A stretch of DNA of 11,395 nucleotides, from NCBI GenBank assembly GCA_003645845.1, contig QNCV01000058.1, forward strand, positions 1 through 11,395. Direction: 5' to 3'. Each line of letters begins with the position of its first letter. Positions within the stretch are counted from its first letter, which is position 1. This stretch comes from Fidelibacterota bacterium (GTDB lineage Bacteria > Fidelibacterota > UBA2242). The notes under the pieces are model-generated. The model worked only from the letters and a program-made list of their open reading frames with translations, ran no database searches and was not told the DNA's origin. Made by a program: the position numbers and the translations under genes. Of this stretch, positions 1-6,974 are shown piece after piece.

Positions 1-644
1 ACGAACAGCTTTCCGGTGGATATGTCGGCCGGTTTTTCACATTCCATTTTCAGGATGCTACCCAGGTCATCGGCGGAAAAATCAATGTTGGCGGACAGGA
101 TATATACATTTTCAATACCCATTCCCATTCTTCTAAATTTGCCAACCGTGAAACCCTTGAAACAATCACCGAACAATATCTCTCCGGTGAAATAAGCGAT
201 GATGACTATCTGTCAACCGTTACCGATGCCATTAACGGAAAAAAATGGCGCATGGTAGAAATGCGGAAACTCGTTGAATTTATCAATAAAACAGCCGGCC
301 AAAATCCGGTAATCCTGGCGGGTGATTTTAACGATCTGGCTGATTCGGAACCCATTGCCATCCTTTTACAAAATGGATTCACCGACACATATGCCGCCGT
401 TAATTCAGAACCGGGATATACATGGGATGAATTCCTGAACAGAAATATTCTGACCCATTATCAGGATAAATTTCCCGGCGAAAAAACAGCCCGGCGCGAC
501 CGAATTGACTATATCTTTTCACGGGGTGTAGAATTAAACATTAACGAATCCAAAGTCGTCATGAATAAAATCGAAAATGGTCTCCATCCGTCGGATCACT
601 TCGGAGTTATGACAATTTTTAAAATCAATTCCAATCCAAGATGA
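1..644 (+). CDS. Endonuclease/exonuclease/phosphatase-family metal-dependent hydrolase, 3' part only
   Basis: The reading frame enters from the left edge (first full codon at 3) and gives 213 residues up to TGA at 642-644; the true start lies outside the window. Three landmarks of the EEP (exonuclease III/DNase I-like) fold are visible in order. They are an FNTHSHS segment (bases 111-131) whose NTH matches the usual catalytic-His strand, LAGDFND (about 315-335) with the GDFN motif, and RIDYIF followed by PSDHFGV (about 588-608) with the SDH metal and catalytic motif. These residues normally hold Mg2+ and activate water for phosphodiester or phosphomonoester cleavage. The substrate (DNA, sphingomyelin, phospholipid, inositol phosphate) cannot be told from this part. 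The N-terminus is missing, so a signal peptide cannot be judged. Its stop overlaps the trmJ start (ATGA), suggesting translational coupling. I am sure of the fold, not of the role. Confidence 0.88.
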   Translation, partial: EQLSGGYVGRFFTFHFQDATQVIGGKINVGGQDIYIFNTHSHSSKFANRETLETITEQYLSGEISDDDYLSTVTDAINGKKWRMVEMRKLVEFINKTAGQNPVILAGDFNDLADSEPIAILLQNGFTDTYAAVNSEPGYTWDEFLNRNILTHYQDKFPGEKTARRDRIDYIFSRGVELNINESKVVMNKIENGLHPSDHFGVMTIFKINSNPR

Positions 645-1330
645 CGATCAGTTTTATCCTTGTAGATCCCAAAACACCCGAAAACATCGGGGCAGCCGCC
701 CGGGCAATAAAAACGATGGGCTTTTCCGATCTGCGTCTGGTCAAGCCCTGTGATCATCTCAGCGACCCGGCCAGGTGGCTGGCACACAATGCCGAAGAGA
801 TCCTTGAATCGGCTAAAGTATATGATACAATCAGCGCAGCTGTTGAAGATATCGATTTCATTATCGGTACATCTGCAAAAAAACGTCCATCCCGTAACGA
901 AAACATCCCTGCCCGGAATCTGGCGCAATTACTGCAAAATAAGGGAAATACCATCCGGTCCGCTGGAATTCTCTTCGGCACGGAAGACCGCGGCCTGAGC
1001 AATGAGCAACTAACCGTCTGCGATATCCTCTCCCATATTCCCATGAAACAGGCCCAGCCCAGCCTGAATCTTGCTCAATCTGTCATGATCTATGCCTATG
1101 AATTGTCTCGCTTATCAGGACGAATGTCAAAACAGGCGTCGCCCGAACCAAGCCCGGCCGCTTATTTGAAATTGAAACAAAACGTAGCGGACATACTGGA
1201 CCGCATCGGGATGGACAAGCGAATTCCCATCCGCAACCGCATCATCGAGCGCCTTTCACTCGTCAATGATAAAGACACCCACCTGATTCAAAGCATTATA
1301 AAGGCTTTGAAAAAATATTTAGATAATTAA
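641..1330 (+). CDS. trmJ: TrmJ-type tRNA (cytidine/uridine-2'-O-)-methyltransferase, SPOUT family
   Basis: This 229-residue SPOUT methyltransferase most resembles TrmJ, which uses S-adenosylmethionine to methylate the 2'-OH of nucleotide 32 in tRNA anticodon loops. The three SPOUT motifs are present: PENIGAAARA at residues 13-22 (motif 1, with the catalytic Arg), ILFGTEDRGLSNEQL at about 110-124 (motif 2) and PSLNLAQSVMIYAYEL at about 140-155 (motif 3, trefoil-knot SAM site). Residues about 165-229 form a helical, charged C-terminal extension like the one TrmJ uses for tRNA binding and dimerisation. Length is close to E. coli TrmJ (about 246). The ATG overlaps the preceding stop and there is no good Shine-Dalgarno, so coupling to the upstream gene is likely. 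The alternative is another member of RNA methyltransferase group 1 with a different tRNA or rRNA target; the family assignment is firm, the exact target is inferred. Confidence 0.88.
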   Translation: MTISFILVDPKTPENIGAAARAIKTMGFSDLRLVKPCDHLSDPARWLAHNAEEILESAKVYDTISAAVEDIDFIIGTSAKKRPSRNENIPARNLAQLLQNKGNTIRSAGILFGTEDRGLSNEQLTVCDILSHIPMKQAQPSLNLAQSVMIYAYELSRLSGRMSKQASPEPSPAAYLKLKQNVADILDRIGMDKRIPIRNRIIERLSLVNDKDTHLIQSIIKALKKYLDN

Positions 1331-3471
1331 AATCCCATCTCTTTAACCAGGCGCTCGGCGCCGGCGAATTTATCCGTAATGAACAGTACATAACGAATAT
1401 CGACAACGATTGTCCGCTGTAATTTTTGATTATACAGCCAGTCGCTGGTCATGGCTTCGTAATTTCCATCAAAGGCCAGACCAATCAGTTCACCTCTGGC
1501 ATTCATTACGGCGCTGCCGCTGTTACCGCCGGTAATGTCACATTCACAAAGGAAACAGCAGGGTACATCATCCAACTCGGGATCTACCCAACGGCCGAAG
1601 TTCTTTTTTCGGTACAGCTCGGTCACCTTCTTCGGATTATCAAAGGGTTCTTCGCCGGTATCCTTTTCGATAACGCCGGTCAGCGTTGTAAAGGGTTTAT
1701 ACCAGATAGCGTCAGCCGGGCTGTAGCCGTTGACTTTCCCGCAAGTGAACCGGATGGTACTATTGGCGTCGGGATAGAGATTCTGACTTTTCCAGGCATA
1801 AATGGCATCTATATAGTTTTTACGAAGTTCCTTGATTCGTGCGCTCCAGGCTGTGTTTTTTTCATAGGCCCTGTCTTTCGCAGGATACAGCTTGACCGCC
1901 AGTTGAATCAGGGGATCGTCGATTGCTTCAATCTCAGCCGCTGTCATCGAATAAAGGCTCTTCACGAATTCGGCGTCCTCCAATTTTGTCTTTGAAAACG
2001 CATCGGAAACCCATTTTTCAATGGAATCGGAATCCTTTACAATATCTTCCACTTCAGTGATACGTTGATCCTCAGGCAAAGCCGCCGCACGCTTTAAGGC
2101 CATTGTCATCATTGCCATATCGAAGGGTTTATAATATCGCAGGTAAGCATAATCAATTCTCTTAAGATTGTCCTGTACCCGCTTTTCCGAAAATTCCGGA
2201 CGACGCTCGGCTTCCGGTTTAGCTCGTTCTCTCGCAACCTCGTAGGCATTTTCCGCCTGACTGAATAAAACACCGGTGAAATAACCGCCGAAATTTTTTA
2301 AGGCATCATCATATTGATGCGTTTCCTTCAACAACCCGTACTGTTCTGCAATCTCGTCAAGAAGATGGCCGTATTTTTTCTTGAGTTTCCGCTTTGAATG
2401 AATGAAATCCATCAATTCTTTTTCAAATTGACGCTTCTGCTCCACAATCCCGGATTTACGCATCCCGTCGATATTTCCCTGGTAATTTTTCATCGCATTA
2501 TTGAGACTGGCATCGTAATTAGCCAGTTTCAGTTTCGCCTGGGGGTCTTTTTGAGACATGTCCGCAATCACATCAAGTACGCTTTGAAAGTACTTTACCA
2601 TGGGGATATAATTTTCATTCAGGTTCCAATCGATAGAATAGGAACTGCGGTAGCGCATGGTCCGTCCCGGAAATCCCAGGATAAAGGTTGCATCGCCCTC
2701 TTTCAAATCGGTTCTGGCAACTTTCAGATAATTCGGCGATTTCAGTGGAATATTCTCCGGACTGTAGGTTGCTCCGCTGCCGTCGGGCGCCTGATAGACA
2801 CGCAGATAGGTAAAATCACCGGTATGCCGCGGCCACATCCAGTTGTCGATATCACCGCCATAGACACCGATTCCCGCCGGCGGAGCGTAAACAATTCGAA
2901 CATCCTGGTATTTATTGAACAGAAATTTTATATATTGTTTACCATTATACATAGAAGCGATATAGCAATAGCGATCATCACGGTCATTCTCAGCAAGCTT
3001 TTCCATCTCGGTAATTTTCCGCTCGATTGCCTTATCTTTTTCAGCAATGTCACGGATCTTTTTAACACTTTTCAATATCTCGTCGGTCACGTCGGTCATA
3101 CTTTGCAGTGTGTAGGCATACTGACCGGTCGCCGGCATTTCGTCCTGCAGACTTTCCGCCAAAAATCCATCGGTGAGATAATCAACGCTGTCCTTAGCTG
3201 AATTACGTTGTAATGCTCCGAAGGCACAATGATGATTGGTCAGCACCAATCCGTCGGGTGACACAAATGACGCCGAACAGCCTCCCAGCCAGACAATCGC
3301 ATTAGAGAGCGAGGTTTTATCTTGGCTGTATATATCCTCAGCGGAAATCTCTAATCCTTTTCCCGCCAGATCGAGATTCTCCAATTGGGATAATAACCAC
3401 ATACCCTCTTCGGCAAATGTAGTAAAACCCATTATGAGAACGACTATCAAAACCCACATTTTTCTGCTCAT
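1327..3471 (-). CDS. S46-family dipeptidyl-peptidase, DPP7-like, exported
   Basis: This 714-residue serine exopeptidase releases dipeptides from peptide N-termini and most likely acts in the periplasm. Residues 1-20 are a signal peptide (positive start, hydrophobic core, TTFA before EEGMWLL). The trypsin-like triad is visible: His81 in TNHHC, Asp219 in WPRHTGDF and Ser651 in GGNSGS. From memory of the DPP BII and DPP11 structures, Asn210-Trp211, Asn325 and Asp668 match the residues that grip the substrate N-terminus. Gly669 (FDGN) sits where DPP11 has the Arg that selects Asp/Glu, so a DPP7-like preference for hydrophobic P1 residues is inferred. An unusual CCFLCEC cluster (638-644) precedes the catalytic Ser. 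The start is supported by GAGGAGG about 5 bases upstream. It is alone on its strand, with its own promoter, and its stop overlaps that of trmJ. Length is normal for S46 (about 700-720). Confidence 0.93.
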   Translation of the reverse strand: MSRKMWVLIVVLIMGFTTFAEEGMWLLSQLENLDLAGKGLEISAEDIYSQDKTSLSNAIVWLGGCSASFVSPDGLVLTNHHCAFGALQRNSAKDSVDYLTDGFLAESLQDEMPATGQYAYTLQSMTDVTDEILKSVKKIRDIAEKDKAIERKITEMEKLAENDRDDRYCYIASMYNGKQYIKFLFNKYQDVRIVYAPPAGIGVYGGDIDNWMWPRHTGDFTYLRVYQAPDGSGATYSPENIPLKSPNYLKVARTDLKEGDATFILGFPGRTMRYRSSYSIDWNLNENYIPMVKYFQSVLDVIADMSQKDPQAKLKLANYDASLNNAMKNYQGNIDGMRKSGIVEQKRQFEKELMDFIHSKRKLKKKYGHLLDEIAEQYGLLKETHQYDDALKNFGGYFTGVLFSQAENAYEVARERAKPEAERRPEFSEKRVQDNLKRIDYAYLRYYKPFDMAMMTMALKRAAALPEDQRITEVEDIVKDSDSIEKWVSDAFSKTKLEDAEFVKSLYSMTAAEIEAIDDPLIQLAVKLYPAKDRAYEKNTAWSARIKELRKNYIDAIYAWKSQNLYPDANSTIRFTCGKVNGYSPADAIWYKPFTTLTGVIEKDTGEEPFDNPKKVTELYRKKNFGRWVDPELDDVPCCFLCECDITGGNSGSAVMNARGELIGLAFDGNYEAMTSDWLYNQKLQRTIVVDIRYVLFITDKFAGAERLVKEMGF

Positions 3472-3474
3472 TTT

Positions 3475-3483
3475 CTCCTCCTC
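3475..3483 (-). promoter_or_regulatory. Strong Shine-Dalgarno of the S46 peptidase gene
   Basis: Read on the minus strand, GAGGAGGAG ends three bases before ATG and contains AGGAGG at good spacing. It fixes the start codon at 3471. It is the clearest ribosome binding site in the window; the other genes have weak or no such motif. Confidence 0.8.
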
Positions 3484-3494
3484 TTACATCTGAA

Positions 3495-3525
3495 CAAATC
3501 TAATAGATTAAAAATTAATTTCAAA
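3495..3525 (-). promoter_or_regulatory. Putative promoter of the S46 peptidase gene, Bacteroidota-like
   Basis: On the minus strand TTTG (3525-3522) is followed after 19 bases by TAGATTTG (3502-3495). This matches the Bacteroidota consensus TTTG-N19-21-TAnnTTTG exactly. The same bases also give a fair sigma70 reading, TTGAAA-N17-TAGATT. Transcription would begin near 3488, leaving a short leader of about 15-20 bases that includes the Shine-Dalgarno. The motif is short and the region AT-rich, so chance agreement is possible. Confidence 0.5.
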
Positions 3526-3944
3526 CTGTTTGAGCGTGATTTTGGGTATTGACTACATATATTGGGAAACCAAAACCTCATTAATCCATCCAATAAAATG
3601 AAACGAACAGAATTATGAAGATTATCGGAAATAAACAATAAACAGTAGATGAACCTGCCCGATGATCTGAAAGGCTCCTGGTTCGTTCTTTTCAGTCATC
3701 CCGCTGATTTTACACCGGTCTGTACAACCGAATTTGTCTCCTTCCTCCGTTCTCCCTTTTCCATTTCACCGAGAATATAAGAGCCAAAAACCGTAAGCTA
3801 TTCATTATTTGGCAACATCTTTAATTAATATTACAAATTGCCCTAAAAATCCAGGAAGTTCCTTTATTTATAGTTTTAGAGTTTTAAATTTATCAGGTAC
3901 ATGAAGAAATTGAATTTTAAGTACAAAATAAAGTTATTCCGGTT
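3526..3944. other. AT-rich intergenic region with gene debris
   Basis: This is the longest non-coding stretch in the window. Apart from the peroxiredoxin remnant and the 15-codon frame before the ABC gene, I find no tRNA, no T-tailed terminator hairpin, no cluster of DnaA boxes and no clear promoter facing the ABC gene. A short palindrome, AGGAAGTTCCT (3853-3863), is present. Base composition changes from C-rich to G-rich on the + strand across and just after this region. Confidence 0.6.
3649..3780 (+). pseudogene. Truncated peroxiredoxin (AhpC/TSA, 1-Cys/Prx6-like) remnant
   Basis: A 43-codon frame (ATG 3649, TAA 3778) encodes MNLPDDLKG followed closely by FVLFSHPADFTPVCTTEF. This is the peroxidatic-site block of the Prx6/archaeal-type peroxiredoxins, with the PxxxTxxC motif intact (Pro18, Thr22, Cys25). 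Intact family members run to about 200-220 residues. Here the N-terminal strand-helix part is missing (an in-frame TAG stands directly before the ATG), and similarity stops abruptly after FVSF, followed by unrelated residues and a stop. A weak continuation may exist in another frame (about 3755-3810), but it is too short to rely on. The remaining piece lacks the fold needed for peroxide reduction, so I read it as gene debris left by deletion or rearrangement. Identification of the block is confident; whether the small frame is still translated is unknown. Confidence 0.8.
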
Positions 3945-3948
3945 ATGA
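3901..3948 (+). CDS. Possible 15-residue leader peptide coupled to the ABC exporter
   Basis: ATG at 3901 opens MKKLNFKYKIKLFRL and stops at TGA 3946-3948, which overlaps the ABC gene's start codon (ATGA). The peptide is basic, and AGG lies about 6 bases before its ATG (CAGGTACATG). The ABC gene has no good Shine-Dalgarno of its own, so termination-reinitiation from this frame could supply ribosomes. The arrangement is visible; translation and function are inference, and a chance frame of this length is common in AT-rich DNA. Confidence 0.3.
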   Translation: MKKLNFKYKIKLFRL

Positions 3949-5825
3949 AAATATATCTGCTTATGTTGAAATGGATAAAGCCCTTCTGGAAAGTTCTGGT
4001 TATCGGTTTGCTATCCTCGCTATTATTTGTCGCTTTTAACTCTGCTTCCGTCTGGTTGACAGCATCCTTTGTCAATGTCATTTTTCCCCGGGAGCATCAG
4101 CAAGTGATCCTGGAAAAATCGACTGTAAACAATATTCACAAAAGGATTGATTTGAATTCCCGGATAAAAGCCTATACCAATCGAATTCTTATCAGGGAAA
4201 ATCCCACAGAATCGCTTAAAATGCTGTGTATTGTCATCTTTACGATGTTTGTGCTGAAAAACATATTCTTTTATCTGAAGAATATCAGCTTCGGGTATGT
4301 TCAGTTGAAAATGATTACGAACGTTCGCAACCAGTTATATGAGCATTTGCACAATCTGTCGCTGTCCTATTTTGACCGGAAAAAGGGCGGTGAGCTGATG
4401 TCGATTACGCTTAATGATGTGAGTGCTATGCGCCGGGCCTTTACGGTCAGTTTTGATAAATTGATTGTGGAGCCGATAAATATTCTGACTATGGTAACAC
4501 TCATGTTCATCATCTCCTGGCGCCTGGCAATCCTGGCGGTTATTATTTTACCGGTGACTGGATTGCTAATCTCAAAGATCGGACAGAGTATCCGGCGCAA
4601 ATCGGTCAGGACGTCGCGGAAAATTGCCGGAATCACCGCCATTTTGAACGAAACCATTCGAGGTATCCGGGTGGTCAAGGCTTTTGCCATGGAGACTTTT
4701 GAGAAACGGCGGTTTTTTAATGAGACGAGAAAATATTTTAATTTGACATTCAGACGCCGTCGGCTGCGGGCGATTTCGACACCGGTGAATGAGATATTCA
4801 GTGTGTTGATCGGAGTTATCCTGCTGTGGCTCGGCGGGCATCAGGTTTTAAGCGGCACCGGCTTGGAGGCCGAGGATTTCATCCGGTTCATCATATTGCT
4901 TTTTGCAATTCTGACTCCGATTAAATCGCTGAATACGGTTAATGTTGATCTCCAGGAAGGTATTGCTTCCGCAACCCGGGTTTTTTCGATTCTTAACGAA
5001 AAACCGGAGATCATTGAAAAGGATAATGCGATTGAACTGACGGGGTTTAATTCCGAAATCATTTATGATCATGTGGGATTTCGATACAATGAACATGACG
5101 GATACGTTTTAAGGGATATTAATCTGGAATTGAAGAAGGGAGAAATTGTTGCCATTGTCGGACATAGCGGCGCCGGCAAATCGACACTGGTTGATCTTTT
5201 ACCGCGCTTTTATGATGTTACAAATGGAAGAATCACGATTGATGATATCGATATCCGGGATGTTACCCTTGCGTCGCTGCGATCGCTGATGGGGATTGTC
5301 ACGCAGCAGACGATTCTTTTTAATGATACCATATTTAACAATATTGCCTATGGGATGTCCGATGCGGGCCCGGAAACGGTTGTGAGAGCTGCCGAAGCTG
5401 CGAATGCCCATGAATTTATTGTCGATTTTCCCGATCAATACGAAACCGTTATCGGCGATCAGGGATCCCGTTTATCAGGGGGACAGGCTCAGCGGATTGC
5501 CATTGCCCGGGCATTATTGAAAAATCCGCCGATTCTCATCCTGGACGAAGCCACGTCTTCGCTGGATACGGAATCGGAACAGAAGGTTCAATCGGCAATC
5601 GACCGGTTGATGAAAGACCGGACCGTGTTTGTCATTGCTCATCGGCTGGCTACGATTCAATCGGCCGGGAAAATCCTTGTGCTCGATAAAGGTCGATTGG
5701 TGGAGCAGGGGACTCATCAGGAACTGTATGAACTGGGTGGCATCTATCGCAATCTCTATGACATTCAGTTTAATCTCAACGGTCAAACAAATCATGCGAA
5801 CCTTCAAGAGAGAGAGCTGGCTTGA
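3945..5825 (+). CDS. MsbA-like ABC exporter, fused membrane and ATPase domains
   Basis: This 626-residue half-transporter would work as a homodimer in the inner membrane, using ATP to flip or export a lipid or hydrophobic compound. The membrane domain spans about residues 12-335 with six hydrophobic segments (about 15-40, 92-115, 172-190, 192-212, 283-300, 311-327). A charged insert of about 40 residues (48-91) lies between the first two, longer than in E. coli MsbA. The ATPase domain is complete: A-loop Tyr381 (FRYNE), Walker A GHSGAGKST (406-414), Q-loop VTQQ (452-455), signature LSGGQ (510-514), Walker B ILILDE (530-535), D-loop SSLD and switch His566 (IAHR). All catalytic residues are intact. 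The start overlaps a 15-codon leader frame; no strong ribosome site is seen. It is followed on the same strand by a DUF3108 gene. In Gram-negative bacteria such proteins often move lipid A core, but the substrate is not readable here; multidrug export is the main alternative. Confidence 0.9.
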   Translation: MKIYLLMLKWIKPFWKVLVIGLLSSLLFVAFNSASVWLTASFVNVIFPREHQQVILEKSTVNNIHKRIDLNSRIKAYTNRILIRENPTESLKMLCIVIFTMFVLKNIFFYLKNISFGYVQLKMITNVRNQLYEHLHNLSLSYFDRKKGGELMSITLNDVSAMRRAFTVSFDKLIVEPINILTMVTLMFIISWRLAILAVIILPVTGLLISKIGQSIRRKSVRTSRKIAGITAILNETIRGIRVVKAFAMETFEKRRFFNETRKYFNLTFRRRRLRAISTPVNEIFSVLIGVILLWLGGHQVLSGTGLEAEDFIRFIILLFAILTPIKSLNTVNVDLQEGIASATRVFSILNEKPEIIEKDNAIELTGFNSEIIYDHVGFRYNEHDGYVLRDINLELKKGEIVAIVGHSGAGKSTLVDLLPRFYDVTNGRITIDDIDIRDVTLASLRSLMGIVTQQTILFNDTIFNNIAYGMSDAGPETVVRAAEAANAHEFIVDFPDQYETVIGDQGSRLSGGQAQRIAIARALLKNPPILILDEATSSLDTESEQKVQSAIDRLMKDRTVFVIAHRLATIQSAGKILVLDKGRLVEQGTHQELYELGGIYRNLYDIQFNLNGQTNHANLQERELA

Positions 5826-6023
5826 GGAAATCTTCGTATACCGGACCTAATATCAGTAATTATCAGTCCGTTTCAGACTTCCCACGGGGAAATATCCCGG
5901 CAAATGCTGGAGGCCGGACTGCCGGGTCCGAAACCAATCGCCATATACACGAATCGCCAGGCCGGATTTGTCGATCAGAATTTTTACATCAGTTGAAAAA
6001 GGGATTCGAAAAACATTGGGAAA
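5826..6023 (+). other. Spacer between ABC exporter and DUF3108 gene, unassigned open frame
   Basis: About 200 bases separate the two genes. Directly after the ABC stop codon the same frame stays open for 56 codons (5826-5993) until TGA at 5994. It includes residues such as RQMLEAGLPGPKPIAIYTN, which I cannot assign to a family. Another plus frame is also open here, so open length alone is weak evidence. A 7-base GC-rich inverted repeat, CCCGGCA (5896-5902) and TGCCGGG (5920-5926), lies in the middle and lacks a T-tract, so it is not a classical terminator. It may be debris of a lost gene. Confidence 0.35.
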
Positions 6024-6794
6024 ATGGCGGACGGTGGTCCCGACTTGTTTAAATTGAAGTCATCTAAATATTTTGCTGGTTTCCTTTGCAGCCTATTCGT
6101 GTTTGTTAATGGCTTATTGGCACAGACATCCAATCCATTCAAGTCAGGTGAAATGTTAAAGTACTCGGCCTGGTTCAATTTTATTAAAGGCGGGGAATCG
6201 GAACTATATCTACTGGGTATCGAAGAAATCAATGGCAAACCGGTTTACCATGTGCGTTCTGTGACGAAATCTGTACCCTTTTTCGACCGGTTTTACAAAG
6301 TTCGTGATATTATGGATTCGTGGATTGATACTTCCACTCAGGTTTCCTATCGGTTTCAGAAATCGCTGCGGGAGGGAAATTACCGGAAAAAGTATTCTGT
6401 GGATTTTGATTATGGGAAAGGATTGGCTGTTTCCGAAGATGCACGGAAAGCGATTCCCGATATTGTTCATGACGGCCTGTCAATGATCTATTATGTGCGC
6501 TCGAAAAAGATTGAAATCGGCAATATTTTCAAAATAAATTTTTTCGATAATGATTCTCTCAGACCCTTTCTGATTGAGGTAAAAGGGACCGAAATCGTTA
6601 AGGTTCCTTTTGGAAAGGTTGAGTGTTATGTGCTGGCGCCGTATCTGGAATCAGGTAAATCACTCAAGCATAAAAGTAAAGTGACAATTTATCTCAGCAC
6701 TGATAAAAACCGTATTCCCGTGATGATCTCAAATGAGGCCCGCTTCGGTTCACTGATATTGAAACTGGAAGCGATTGAATCGGTAGATCAATAA
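6024..6794 (+). CDS. Exported DUF3108-family protein
   Basis: This is a 256-residue protein of the DUF3108 family, whose function is not established. The family pattern is clear: GEMLKYSAWFNFIKGGESELYLLG near residue 42, KPVYHVRSVTKS, FFDRFYKVRDIMDSWID near 88-104, then RFQKSLREGNYRKKYSVDFDY. A hydrophobic stretch at about 17-33 ending LLAQ looks like a signal peptide, so the mature protein should be periplasmic or envelope-associated, probably a beta-rich fold. ATG 6024 puts about 16 residues before the hydrophobic core, which is long; TTG codons at 6045 and 6054 are possible later starts, and the only ribosome-site candidate is a weak GGGA before 6024. It follows the ABC exporter on the same strand, so an envelope-biogenesis link is suggested but not shown. 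In genomes generally DUF3108 genes often sit near lipid or envelope genes; that is recollection, not evidence here. Confidence 0.8.
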   Translation: MADGGPDLFKLKSSKYFAGFLCSLFVFVNGLLAQTSNPFKSGEMLKYSAWFNFIKGGESELYLLGIEEINGKPVYHVRSVTKSVPFFDRFYKVRDIMDSWIDTSTQVSYRFQKSLREGNYRKKYSVDFDYGKGLAVSEDARKAIPDIVHDGLSMIYYVRSKKIEIGNIFKINFFDNDSLRPFLIEVKGTEIVKVPFGKVECYVLAPYLESGKSLKHKSKVTIYLSTDKNRIPVMISNEARFGSLILKLEAIESVDQ

Positions 6795-6974
6795 TATACA
6801 TGGCCGGAGACGGTTTCCCACCGATGCAATCGCAAAACGCTTGCAGATAACGTAAAAATACCACATCATATTTTGTAAAATATTGCACGCTATTAACTTG
6901 TTCACTTGAAAAAAGAAAACTCCCTCGAATCTTGAATATAATCTATTGGTTTTTGGGGGAAGTCCTGTCAATAT

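Noticed and set aside
1350..1362. GGCGC-TCG-GCGCC hairpin just past trmJ
   Set aside because: It encodes part of the S46 C-terminus and has no T-tract on either strand.
1426..1995. 189-codon plus-strand open frame
   Set aside because: Antisense shadow of the S46 C-terminal domain.
2398..3201. 267-codon plus-strand open frame
   Set aside because: Lies wholly inside and antisense to the S46 peptidase gene, whose catalytic motifs and ribosome site are clear; the protein has no recognisable pattern.
3853..3863. AGGAAGTTCCT palindrome upstream of the ABC gene, considered as an operator
   Set aside because: Only five bases per arm, no second copy and no promoter I could place around it.
5822..6052. 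76-codon frame starting at TTG just after the ABC gene
   Set aside because: No good start, no recognisable protein pattern, and it runs into the DUF3108 coding region.
6868..6883. AT-only palindrome ATATTTT-GT-AAAATAT between convergent genes, considered as a terminator
   Set aside because: The stem has no GC pairs and no following T-tract; too weak to call.
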